The notes under the pieces are model-generated. The model had not been told where the DNA came from and did no database searches. It saw nothing but the letters and a program-made list of their open reading frames with translations. The position numbers and the translations under genes are program-made. From Dietzia sp. ANT_WB102 (lineage in GTDB: Bacteria; Actinomycetota; Actinomycetes; Mycobacteriales; Mycobacteriaceae), in contig NZ_VOBA01000001.1 in assembly GCF_008369165.1 (NCBI RefSeq), forward strand, positions 124,001 to 188,000: a stretch of DNA of 64,000 bases, in the 5' to 3' direction. Shown piece by piece: positions 1 through 8,914 of the stretch. Every line of letters starts with the position of its first letter. Positions within the stretch are counted from its first letter, which is position 1.

Positions 1-525
1 CACCCCGTGAACCTGGGGCAGGGCGCGGCCATCCAGACCGGTGTGGAGTACGCCCGCGCGCAGCCGGGGGCCCGCTACTTCGTCACCTTCGACGCCGACG
101 GTCAGCACCAGGTCAAGGACGTGCTGGCCATGGTGGGGCGGCTGCGCGCCGAGCCGGTGGATATCATCGTCGGCACCCGCTTCGGCCGCCCTCGCGGCGG
201 CGACGACCAGGTCCCGCTGATCAAGCGTCTCGTGCTGCGCACCGTGGTGCTGCTGAGCCCGCGCACCCGGCGGCTCGGTCTGACCGACGCCCACAACGGC
301 CTGCGCGTGTTCAACCGTCGCGTCGCGGACGACCTCAACCTGCGGATGAACGGGATGAGCCACGCCAGCGAGTTCGTGGAACTCATGGACTCACACGGCT
401 GGAGGGTGGCCGAGCAACCGGTGGACATCCTCTACACCGAATACTCGATGTCCAAGGGCCAGTCGTTGCTCAACGGCATCAACATCCTCTCCGACGGGTT
501 CGTGGGAAAGAGACTGCCCCGATGA
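1..525 (+). CDS. Glycosyltransferase family 2, C-terminal part (cut by window edge)
   Basis: The reading frame is already open at base 1, so the N-terminus lies outside the window. About 174 residues are visible. They include a GQGAAIQTG segment and the motif FDADGQH, which matches the metal- and sugar-nucleotide-binding region of GT-A fold family 2 enzymes of the dolichol-phosphate-mannose-synthase type. A second conserved stretch, VGTRFGRP, follows. No membrane anchor is seen in the visible part. The stop codon overlaps the start of a DUF2304 gene by four bases (ATGA). A GT2/DUF2304 pair is a common actinobacterial arrangement (Rv3631-Rv3632 in M. tuberculosis, from memory) and suggests polyprenyl-phosphate sugar transfer for envelope glycans. 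Donor and acceptor cannot be read from the sequence. Confidence 0.88.
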   Translation, partial: HPVNLGQGAAIQTGVEYARAQPGARYFVTFDADGQHQVKDVLAMVGRLRAEPVDIIVGTRFGRPRGGDDQVPLIKRLVLRTVVLLSPRTRRLGLTDAHNGLRVFNRRVADDLNLRMNGMSHASEFVELMDSHGWRVAEQPVDILYTEYSMSKGQSLLNGINILSDGFVGKRLPR

Positions 526-911
526 TCAAAGTCCTGCTTCTGTTGGCCGGCGCCGCGCTGGTCGTGTTCTTCTTGGCCAACCGCCGCAAGGCGAGGGCGA
601 AAGCCGGGGTGAAGATCGGGTTCGTACTGTTCGTGGTGTTCATGGTGTACGCCGTGATCCGTCCCGATGATCTCACCGTGGTCGCCAACTCACTCGGGGT
701 GCAGCGCGGCACCGATCTGGTGTTGTACGCGCTGGTCATGGGCTTCGCCTTTGTCACCGTCTCCACGTATGTCCGGTTCCGTGAACAGGAGCTGCGGTAC
801 TCGCGTCTGGCCCGGACGATCGCGTTGCAGAACGCGGTGCGTCCCGGAGACCGGGTCGACGCGGGAGCGATGAAGCCGGCCCCGCACGACGACGACCCGA
901 TGGCGCCCTGA
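522..911 (+). CDS. DUF2304 small membrane protein
   Basis: A 129-residue protein with three hydrophobic segments, at about residues 3-18, 30-48 and 66-84, and a charged C-terminal tail. The layout and the conserved VVANSLGVQRGTDLVLY stretch fit DUF2304, a family nearly always encoded next to a family 2 glycosyltransferase. Its start overlaps the stop of the upstream glycosyltransferase, so the two are translationally coupled. It probably anchors or assists the glycosyltransferase at the membrane. That role is inferred from context, as the family has no settled biochemical function. Confidence 0.85.
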   Translation: MIKVLLLLAGAALVVFFLANRRKARAKAGVKIGFVLFVVFMVYAVIRPDDLTVVANSLGVQRGTDLVLYALVMGFAFVTVSTYVRFREQELRYSRLARTIALQNAVRPGDRVDAGAMKPAPHDDDPMAP

Positions 912-918
912 CCCACCC

Positions 919-1239
919 GTGAACGAGGACATCGCTGGTGAGGCCGCGCGGTTGCGGCGCCGACTCGAGGTCGCGCGCGACCGCCTCGACGCGATCCTCG
1001 CCGGTGCAGGGGACCGTGTGGGTGCCGGCGTCGCCGCCGTGGGGGCCGGGCCGGGCGAGGGTATCGCTCGTATCGACGACGACGACGAGATCCGCGCCCT
1101 CCTTCAGCCCGCGGCCGCCCGGATTGCGCGCCTGGTCGAGCTGACCGAGGCGTTTGCGGACGGCACGCTGCCCGAGGCGTCAACCGGGGATGCGGTCCGG
1201 GCGGTGGCGGGCACCCAGCCGCACCGGCGGCCACGGTGA
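919..1239 (+). CDS. Small helical protein coupled to a DUF1023 hydrolase
   Basis: A 106-residue protein of unknown function with a GTG start. It is rich in Ala, Arg, Asp and Glu and is predicted to be mostly helical (residues 5-28 and 55-80), with no signal peptide or membrane segment. Its last bases overlap the GTG start of the next gene (GTGA), which supports real translation and coupling. The next protein also begins with an amphipathic helical region, so the two may pair. DUF1023 hydrolases in actinobacteria often sit with WXG100-like helical proteins, but I see no WXG motif here. No function is assigned. Confidence 0.6.
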   Translation: MNEDIAGEAARLRRRLEVARDRLDAILAGAGDRVGAGVAAVGAGPGEGIARIDDDDEIRALLQPAAARIARLVELTEAFADGTLPEASTGDAVRAVAGTQPHRRPR

Positions 1240-2876
1240 CCGGTGCACTCCCGGAAAACCCGCCACCGGCCCGGGTAACCCGACTACTCGACCTGGCGGC
1301 AGCGCTCGTCTCGGTGCGGGATGCGTTGGCGACGGCTCGCAACGCGCTGCTCACCTCGGCCATCCGCTCCCCCGCCCTGGACGCGTGCGCCGACGCGGTC
1401 GACGGCGAGGCCCGGGGACTGACCGAGATCCTGGCGGGCGTGTACCGGCTGGTCGAGCTCGCAGAGGACTCCTGGGACGACCTCGACGGCCCGGACCCGC
1501 TCCCCCGACCCGAGCGCGAGGCCTTGCGGGAGAAACTGGACCGCGCCGTGGACAACGCGTTCACCGATCTGGCCAGGCTGGCCGGGGTCCCGGCGGGCTC
1601 GGCGGGCTCGGCTCGCGAGCCGGACGAACCGGAAGAAGCGGTCGAGTCGGACGGACTCGACACCGCCACGACGGTCACTTCCTGGGCCTCGGCCGAACCC
1701 GAACAGGTCTATGCCAGCATCGAGAAAATGCCCGTCGCCGACCGGCGGCTCCTGGCATTGGCGGAGCCCGAGGCCGTGGGCGGGACGTACGGCGTGCCTT
1801 GGCCGGTGCGGGCCCGGGCCAACGCGGTGGCCGTGCGCAGGACGCTCCACCGCGAACAACTGGCGGGTACTCCGTGGAGCCCGCGCATCGGGCGTCTGGA
1901 GACGATGGCGCGACGCGATGCTCGTCGTCGTCGTTCCTTTCCGGCGTTCTCGCCGCACCGCGGTGGGAAGATGATCGAGCTGGTGGGCGAGCTCGGCCGG
2001 AATACCGAGGCGGTGGCGGTCTACGTGCCCGGCACCGGCACCAACCTGGACATGTCCCACGTCAACACCGACGTCGCACTGGACCTCGTCGACGCCGGCG
2101 GCGGACGCCTGGCAGTGCTGACGTTCCTCGACGGCGAGTTCCCGCAGGACATCATGGCCGACGCCGGCAATCCTCGATTCGCCGAGACCATGGCTCCACG
2201 CCTGGTCCGGTTCTGCCGCGAGGTTGACAGGGTCATGGAGATCGAGTGCCCTGGCGCCGCGCTCACGGTGGTAGGCCACTCGTACGGCGGACGGATCGTG
2301 GGCACCGCCGAACGGTTGGGCCTGCGCGCCGACCGGGTGATCTACGCTGAGTCGCCGGATCTCGGGGCCGGCGTCACAGTGCCGTCGGATTGGCGCTCCC
2401 CCGGCCCGGTGCGCCGGTACTCCCTCACCGCTCCCGGCGACCCGGTGGAACTCCTGCAGGTCCGGTTCGGTCTGCGGCGGCGATGGTCGCACTCCGACCT
2501 GGGTGACGGCACCGTGCGGCTCGATACCGGCTATTTCACCGACGGTTCCCCGGTCTACGGCACCCGCGGCCACGGCGGAGTATTCGACCGGGACTGTGGC
2601 GCGTTCCGGGCGATGCTCACCGTGATGCTCGGCGGTCCGGTCGCCCTCTGGCGAGAACGGGAGATTCGGGCGCGCCACACCAGCGTCGGCCGCGGCGAAG
2701 AGGGGCGGATCGTCCCCATCCTCCGTCGACACACCGTGGGGCTGTTGCTCCGTCGCGATCAGGACCCGTACGGCGACGCGACCGTGCTCTGGGAGGCGCC
2801 GGAGCGACTGACCACGGTCCCGCCGGCGACGCGCGCGGCAGTGGACGAGGTTGGCGTTCCCGCTGGGGCTGTTTGA
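1236..2876 (+). CDS. Alpha/beta hydrolase of the DUF1023 family
   Basis: A 546-residue protein. The N-terminal ~180 residues are helical and acidic. The C-terminal part is an alpha/beta hydrolase with the family signature YVPGTGTNLDMSHVN near residue 265 and a nucleophile elbow GHSYGG with Ser at about residue 349. A late His is available in the GTRGHGGVFD segment. DUF1023 proteins are abundant in mycolic-acid actinobacteria and are thought to be serine esterases or lipases, with natural substrates unknown. The gene overlaps the small helical protein gene by four bases. No signal peptide is visible, so action in the cytoplasm or secretion by a non-Sec route are both possible. Confidence 0.85.
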   Translation: MTGALPENPPPARVTRLLDLAAALVSVRDALATARNALLTSAIRSPALDACADAVDGEARGLTEILAGVYRLVELAEDSWDDLDGPDPLPRPEREALREKLDRAVDNAFTDLARLAGVPAGSAGSAREPDEPEEAVESDGLDTATTVTSWASAEPEQVYASIEKMPVADRRLLALAEPEAVGGTYGVPWPVRARANAVAVRRTLHREQLAGTPWSPRIGRLETMARRDARRRRSFPAFSPHRGGKMIELVGELGRNTEAVAVYVPGTGTNLDMSHVNTDVALDLVDAGGGRLAVLTFLDGEFPQDIMADAGNPRFAETMAPRLVRFCREVDRVMEIECPGAALTVVGHSYGGRIVGTAERLGLRADRVIYAESPDLGAGVTVPSDWRSPGPVRRYSLTAPGDPVELLQVRFGLRRRWSHSDLGDGTVRLDTGYFTDGSPVYGTRGHGGVFDRDCGAFRAMLTVMLGGPVALWREREIRARHTSVGRGEEGRIVPILRRHTVGLLLRRDQDPYGDATVLWEAPERLTTVPPATRAAVDEVGVPAGAV

Positions 2877-2880
2877 TACT
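2875..2880 (+). promoter_or_regulatory. -10 box, probable leaderless start at 2888
   Basis: The hexamer GATACT lies seven bases before the ATG at 2888, the spacing expected when transcription begins at the start codon itself. The same geometry recurs at many genes in this window. The box overlaps the end of the DUF1023 gene. Confidence 0.45.
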
Positions 2881-2887
2881 GGAGCCC

Positions 2888-3604
2888 ATGGCTTGGCTCG
2901 ACACCCGGTTCACCCGACCGTCTTTCACCGCCGTGGGGATGGGCGTCTTGGGCGTCCTGTCTGTCGGGTTGATCTCCACCGGCCTCTGGTACGACTCGCA
3001 CCGCAGCGCCCAGGCCGTCGAGCGGGCCCGCATGCAGGTCGAATCCGCACAAACCGCTGGGTCCACCGCCGAGCGGATCGCCGGAACGACCTCCGAGCGC
3101 CGCACTGAACCGAGCAGCACTGACCCCACCACAGAAGAGCAGGGCACGGAAGAGCCGACCGAGGCTCACCGGGCCGCGGTCGCCGACGATCAGACCGACC
3201 CTGTGTCCCAGCCTGGGGCGCCAGCGACCAGTGTGCCGACCGTGGCCCCAGTTCCGCAGGTCGCCGCCGCCCGTCAGGTCCCGATCGTGCCGGCGGCCCC
3301 GGCCCCGGCTGCCGCTGCGGCGGCGCCTGCCGAAGATGCGGGCGGAACGGGAGCGGAGGCTGACGCGGCGGGCGACGCTGCGGGCGGTGTCGACGATGCC
3401 GGCGAGGGCGGACTCGACGTCAGGCAGCCCGAAGGCCCCCGCCCCGCACCCGGATTCCCCGACCTGCTCCGCCCGTTCCTGCCCCGCCCCAACGTGGCCC
3501 CGCAGCCGAACACCGTCCGCGCCGAGGCTGCCGGAGCCGGCGCGGCTGACGCGGGTGCGGTAGCGCCGGCTCCGGCGGGCGCAGCCGGCACCGACGAGGA
3601 CTAG
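2888..3604 (+). CDS. Membrane-anchored Ala/Pro-rich protein of unknown function
   Basis: A 238-residue protein with one hydrophobic segment at about residues 11-29 (TAVGMGVLGVLSVGLISTG) after a short basic N-terminus, so it is probably a single-pass membrane protein with an outer tail. The rest is low complexity: a Thr/Glu-rich stretch, then long Ala/Pro/Gly-rich runs with acidic patches. I recognise no domain. The ATG at 2888 is preferred over a TTG at 2873 because a -10-like box sits seven bases upstream and the TTG would overlap the previous gene. Such tails are typical of actinobacterial wall-spanning proteins. The function is unknown. Confidence 0.65.
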   Translation: MAWLDTRFTRPSFTAVGMGVLGVLSVGLISTGLWYDSHRSAQAVERARMQVESAQTAGSTAERIAGTTSERRTEPSSTDPTTEEQGTEEPTEAHRAAVADDQTDPVSQPGAPATSVPTVAPVPQVAAARQVPIVPAAPAPAAAAAAPAEDAGGTGAEADAAGDAAGGVDDAGEGGLDVRQPEGPRPAPGFPDLLRPFLPRPNVAPQPNTVRAEAAGAGAADAGAVAPAPAGAAGTDED

Positions 3605-3608
3605 CGCC

Positions 3609-4556
<948 letters not shown>

Positions 4557-4636
4557 TCACGTCATGCGGCGAACCCGCCGCGGCTCCCCTGCCGGAAGCC
4601 ACTGCTCAGGATACGACCGGCGGCCAGGTCGCGAAA

Positions 4637-6742
4637 TCACTCCGGGCCGTACAGCCCCGTCGCCCTTGTGAGCGGGGTACGTCGCTCGGGAGGGAACGGC
4701 GAGTCCGCCAGCACCTGCGCCAACTCGGCGTCGGTGAACGCGGCCCGGACGGCGTAGATCCGCACCTGCGACTCGCCGTACACCCTGACCAACCCGGGCG
4801 TGCTGTCCAATCGCAGCAGATGCTCGTTCGGCTTTTGGAAGCCCCAATAATTCGGCGGGCTGATGTACACGTAGGTCACGCCCAGGTCCGCCAACGCGCG
4901 GTCGACCCGCGGGTCGACTCCGGCCTGGTCCATCCGGTTCGACAGGAAGGAGGTCAGCGGGGCGGTGGGACCGGGCTGCAGGTAGTGCCGCGAGGTCGAC
5001 GGCAGCCCGTCGGTGGCGTACATCCAGCCGGACCCCTCGTCGGGGTTGGTGTAGATCAAGCCCGAGTAGGCGTTGGGTTGCTCGGACAGCCACCGGAAGG
5101 CGCGCAGGTCGTGCTCGTCGACCATGCGGCCCCAGCGTTGGCTGAGCCCGGCCGCCGACGCGTACTCGGGAGCAGCTTGGATAACCCAGGAGCCCACCCC
5201 TACCAGGGCAGCAAGCGCCACGGCCACCCGGGCGAGCAGCACCCCGCCGCCGTCCGGGTCGGTGATGGGGTCGACCAACCGGCCCAGCCAGCCCGCCAGC
5301 ATCTGCGCGGTCGCCCCCACGCCCACACCCACCGCGGCGGCCACCACGACGGCCAGCGCCACGCCGATCCGGCGCGGGTCGTTGTAGTAGACGCTGCCCA
5401 TCCCGCGGAGTACGCCGCCGGTCCAGTTTCCGAACACGCTCATCGAGTTGACGCACACCACCAGCAGCCCGCCCCACAGCAGAAGCGGCCAGAAGATCTT
5501 TTGGCGCAGCATCACTAGCAGTCCCAGCGCGGCCAGGGAGAGCAGCACCCATCGCACGCCCCAATCCTGGACGTGGCGCACTTGTAGGCCCACCGCTTTG
5601 CCCCAGGTGGCGGCGCGATCGGCGTTGATCTCGAACTCGAAGGCGGAAATGTCGTCGGCTTCCTCGGACACCGTGAGCACCTGCGGCAGCAGGGTGAGGA
5701 CACCGGCCAACCCGATGCCGGCCAGGACCACGAAATCCCGGACGCGGCCACGGACCGGTCGCCACAGCCCGTCGAAGAGCCACCAGAACAGAACGAACAC
5801 GCCGGCAGTGACCATGGCCGAGGGGTGGACACCGCCGATGCCTACCAACCCGAGCGCGGCGGCAGGGATGAGGCGCCGATCGGCCAGGGCCGCCACGACG
5901 ACAGCAGCCCCCAGCCCGGACATGCCGTTGGCCACAGCGGAGGGGGTCGCGGCCACCATGACCTCGACGAACGGCAGGCCCGGGAACAGCGGAGTGGCCA
6001 TCGCCGCGACGGCCGCCGAAGTGGCGACGACCGGCCGCGAGAACCGGCGATGGGTGATCAGCCAGGCCAGCGCCGCTACACCCAGCGGGAACACCAGGGC
6101 CACGCTGCCGATCTGCACGAGGTTGTACGTCTCGACCGCGCCGATCCCACGCAGGCCCATGACCAGCGCGGCGATCGCGTGCCACGTGCTCGGGTAGTAG
6201 AGGGCCGCACCGTTCTCGGGGTAGCGCAGTTGCCCCGCTTGATCGGGCGAGGCCAGTCCGGCGTCGTGGATGAAGCGAATGTAGTTGGCGTGCCAGTGCG
6301 CGTCCCAGCCCTGGAAAACGTTCGCCGTCCCACCGGGGGTCGCCGAGAGCTCGGTGAGGATCATCTGACCGATCAGCCAGGCGCTGACGAGTATCGCCGC
6401 GCCCGGGAGCAACCACCACCACGAGCGCTGACCGGCTCGGCGGCCCCCGTCCCGGCCGCCCGCCGACTCCGCGTTGCGACGTCGTCGTCGCCACACCCAC
6501 GTCACCCCGGTGATGAGCAGACCCACGACACCGACCACCGCGGCGGTGGCGGCCGTGGCGATTGCGTACCCGCCGAGTGACCAGGGCACCTCGAACCGCC
6601 CGTAGACGTATCCGGCGATCGCGGCAATGCCGAATGAGACCGGGATCGACGTGCCCACCGCGAGGCGCAAGGGCAACTGTGCGGCGACGCCGACGAACGC
6701 GCCGGGCACCACCAAGAGTGCGGTGAGGGTCATCATGACCAA
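4637..6742 (-). CDS. Large polytopic membrane protein, DUF6541/Rv3635-like
   Basis: A 701-residue protein with roughly a dozen or more hydrophobic segments in the first 500 residues and a soluble C-terminal part of about 200 residues. A characteristic loop contains FQGWDAHWHANYIRFI and the YYPSTWHAI stretch, like the first outer loop of GT-C fold glycosyltransferases. From memory this matches Rv3635, a GT-C-like protein near galE1, so a role in transferring sugar from a lipid carrier at the outer face of the membrane is likely but unproven. The annotated start is TTG at 6742, and an ATG two codons later is equally possible. A longer open frame in another register over the same bases is Arg/Gly-rich and not real. 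Confidence 0.8.
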   Translation of the reverse strand: MVMMTLTALLVVPGAFVGVAAQLPLRLAVGTSIPVSFGIAAIAGYVYGRFEVPWSLGGYAIATAATAAVVGVVGLLITGVTWVWRRRRRNAESAGGRDGGRRAGQRSWWWLLPGAAILVSAWLIGQMILTELSATPGGTANVFQGWDAHWHANYIRFIHDAGLASPDQAGQLRYPENGAALYYPSTWHAIAALVMGLRGIGAVETYNLVQIGSVALVFPLGVAALAWLITHRRFSRPVVATSAAVAAMATPLFPGLPFVEVMVAATPSAVANGMSGLGAAVVVAALADRRLIPAAALGLVGIGGVHPSAMVTAGVFVLFWWLFDGLWRPVRGRVRDFVVLAGIGLAGVLTLLPQVLTVSEEADDISAFEFEINADRAATWGKAVGLQVRHVQDWGVRWVLLSLAALGLLVMLRQKIFWPLLLWGGLLVVCVNSMSVFGNWTGGVLRGMGSVYYNDPRRIGVALAVVVAAAVGVGVGATAQMLAGWLGRLVDPITDPDGGGVLLARVAVALAALVGVGSWVIQAAPEYASAAGLSQRWGRMVDEHDLRAFRWLSEQPNAYSGLIYTNPDEGSGWMYATDGLPSTSRHYLQPGPTAPLTSFLSNRMDQAGVDPRVDRALADLGVTYVYISPPNYWGFQKPNEHLLRLDSTPGLVRVYGESQVRIYAVRAAFTDAELAQVLADSPFPPERRTPLTRATGLYGPE

Positions 6743-6830
6743 CGCGATGTCGATGACCCGCCTCCGTTCGTCGCCCTGCCCGCGGCCTTGTCGTCAGACC
6801 TCCCATTATGGTCCACCGGATCCGGAAACC

Positions 6831-8696
6831 TCAGCGCGGCACCAGCACGCCCACCGGCCCGCTCCCCACGCAGAGCTCGGATGCACCCCCGCCCGGGGTG
6901 ACGGTCACTCTCGTCCCTCCGCCCTCGACGCGGACGAACACCGTCCCCAACCCGGACTCCACGGGGGCCGTCACCTCATCGCCATCGTCGAGTCGGACGG
7001 CCACGTGACCGTCGGCGTCCGCAAAGAGGTTGAGCCGGACCACCCAGTCGCGCCCGAGCAGCGGCCCGTCCAACGCGAGCCGGGCGCCGTCCGGGCCGAC
7101 GCGGTGACCGCAGCCGGGTTCGGGCCCCTGCGGGAGGGAGCGGCCAGGGACCACGTCGGCGGGATGCAGGGCACCGTGCGCGTCGATCGCCACCGGGTCG
7201 CGGGTCCATGCCCCCACCTCCGGGACATCGGGCACGCCGGTCAGCAGCGCGGACAGTCGGTTCGCGGGCGTCGTGACGGGCAGCAGCACCTCGAGCGGGA
7301 CCTCCGTGTCCAGCAGGGGCTCGGTGCGCTCCCGCAGCGTGGCGAGCAGCGGCTCGGTGTAGTCGCGGGAGGGCTGCTCGGACCAGACGTGCCGGTACGT
7401 GACGGTCGAGACGACGGAGGAGGCGACCAGCACGGCCAGGCCGAGCGCGCCTGACGCCGGCAGCCACCTCCTGGCGTGGCTGAGACGCTGTTCTCCGTGC
7501 TCCGATCGCGGTGCCGCGATCGCCAGGGCGGCAGCCGCGGCGAGTACCACCGGCAGTTCCGCGTGGTACCGGAGGGTCTGGACGATCTCCGCCGCGGTGT
7601 CCGGGCCGGTGCGCCCGACTGCGACCAGGACCACCGAGACCAGCGGGTACAGTGCCGCAGCCGCCCAGATGGCGCCGGTTCGCCGCCGGGCGATCAGGGA
7701 CCACGTCAGCACGGTCGCGACGGCCAGGAAGCCCACGACGACGGCGACCACAGGCGGGTCGGCCATGGGGGGTCCCGGGTGCCAGCGGCCCCACCGCCAG
7801 GGTCCCCCGCCCAGCGTCGGCACCACCGCCAGCCTGTAGGCGTGGTCCAGCAGCTCGATGACGCCGGGACCGGCGCCCCCGGCGCCGGCCTCGCGCTCAA
7901 CGGGGAGGGGGCCTGACGACGCCCCGCCCACACGACCGACGACGACGACGAAGATCGCCGCCCACACCGTCACGATCGCGGCCAGCGCCGACCAGGCGCA
8001 GCGGGTCCGGCGCCAGAGCAGCTGCAGTTCAGCGCGGCTCCCTCCGGCAGTCCACCACGAGCCCGCGAGCACTGCGGCGGCCACCACCGGGATGAGGAGA
8101 GCTTTTTCCACGAACAGCAGCCCGACCACAGTGGCCACCGCGGCGCCCACAGCGTGCCGTCGACGACCCGTCCGCCCGAGCCGGACCATCGACGCCACCG
8201 TCCACGCCATCGCGGCGGTGAGCGGCAGCGCGTTGAGGGCGGCCGCCCACCATGTGGCCGAGGGCAGTCCGAGGGGGATCGCGAGCGCCGCGACGAGCGG
8301 GACCAGCATCACCGTGCGCCCGGACAGCTGGACCCAGAGCATCCGGGCGAGCGCGGCGCCAGCCACCAGTTGGAGCACCGCGATCTGCAGCAGCGGCATG
8401 CGGAAGTCCAACGGTGCGGCGTGGGCGGCGATCCAGGTCAGCGCCATCCCGCCGGGCATGAGGTGACCGTCGTGGTCCGCGAACAGGAACGGGAGGTCCG
8501 GGAACGGTCGCGCGGCCGCCCTGCTGTGCAGGATGAGGTCATCCCAGTAGAACCAGCCCGCCGCCGCGACCCACGCACGTAGCGCAGTGGCCGCCACCAC
8601 CACGAGGGCACAGGCCGCCAGAAGGGGGAGAGGACTATCCGCCGGCCGGGAGTGTCTTTTCACCGCGGACTCAGAGGAGGCGATAGTCACCCGCAC
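6831..8696 (-). CDS. Polytopic membrane protein, possible GT-C glycosyltransferase
   Basis: A 621-residue protein with about ten hydrophobic segments up to residue ~430 and a soluble C-terminal region of about 190 residues rich in beta-type sequence. The first outer loop has FYWDDLILHSR and FADHDGHLMPGG. A paired-Asp loop after the first membrane helix is typical of lipid-linked sugar transferases of the GT-C fold. The substrate is unknown. The GTG at 8696 overlaps the end of the upstream HMA protein gene by 26 bases. A GTG at about codon 12 is an alternative start. It is on the same strand as the DUF6541 gene downstream, about 90 bases apart, and both probably serve envelope glycan assembly. 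Confidence 0.75.
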   Translation of the reverse strand: MRVTIASSESAVKRHSRPADSPLPLLAACALVVVAATALRAWVAAAGWFYWDDLILHSRAAARPFPDLPFLFADHDGHLMPGGMALTWIAAHAAPLDFRMPLLQIAVLQLVAGAALARMLWVQLSGRTVMLVPLVAALAIPLGLPSATWWAAALNALPLTAAMAWTVASMVRLGRTGRRRHAVGAAVATVVGLLFVEKALLIPVVAAAVLAGSWWTAGGSRAELQLLWRRTRCAWSALAAIVTVWAAIFVVVVGRVGGASSGPLPVEREAGAGGAGPGVIELLDHAYRLAVVPTLGGGPWRWGRWHPGPPMADPPVVAVVVGFLAVATVLTWSLIARRRTGAIWAAAALYPLVSVVLVAVGRTGPDTAAEIVQTLRYHAELPVVLAAAAALAIAAPRSEHGEQRLSHARRWLPASGALGLAVLVASSVVSTVTYRHVWSEQPSRDYTEPLLATLRERTEPLLDTEVPLEVLLPVTTPANRLSALLTGVPDVPEVGAWTRDPVAIDAHGALHPADVVPGRSLPQGPEPGCGHRVGPDGARLALDGPLLGRDWVVRLNLFADADGHVAVRLDDGDEVTAPVESGLGTVFVRVEGGGTRVTVTPGGGASELCVGSGPVGVLVPR

Positions 8697-8892
8697 GATG
8701 TACCGCGGCCTCGACCTCGGACCGATCCAGTTCGACGTCGTCCTTGTGCTTGAAGATGAGCCGGGACTTGCCGTCAGGAAGTATCTCGACGGCCACCCCG
8801 CCGACGCCCGTCACGGTGCTCACGCTGTCCTTGATCGCCCGGGCGCAGCGGTCGCAGGTCATCCCGCTGACCAAGTAGATCGTGCTCTTCAT
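8671..8892 (-). CDS. Heavy-metal-associated (HMA) domain protein, CopZ-like
   Basis: A 73-residue protein made of one HMA domain. It has the metal-binding GMTCDRCA motif (Cys at residues 12 and 15) in the first loop and the usual beta-alpha-beta pattern after it. Such proteins carry Cu(I) or similar ions to P-type ATPases, but no metal ATPase lies in this window. The ATG at 8892 has a GAGAGGA ribosome site seven bases upstream. It lies 22 bases downstream of the molybdopterin oxidoreductase gene on the same strand, so the two may be co-transcribed. A role in delivering metal to that enzyme is speculation. Confidence 0.88.
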   Translation of the reverse strand: MKSTIYLVSGMTCDRCARAIKDSVSTVTGVGGVAVEILPDGKSRLIFKHKDDVELDRSEVEAAVHRAGDYRLL

Positions 8893-8914
8893 CGTGGATC
8901 CTCTCGCCGCCGCG

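Noticed and set aside
4557-6806. A 749-codon open frame on the minus strand, longer than the annotated gene in the same place
   Set aside because: It is Arg/Gly/His-rich without membrane helices or motifs, while the shorter frame encodes a coherent polytopic membrane protein with conserved loops. It is a high-GC shadow.
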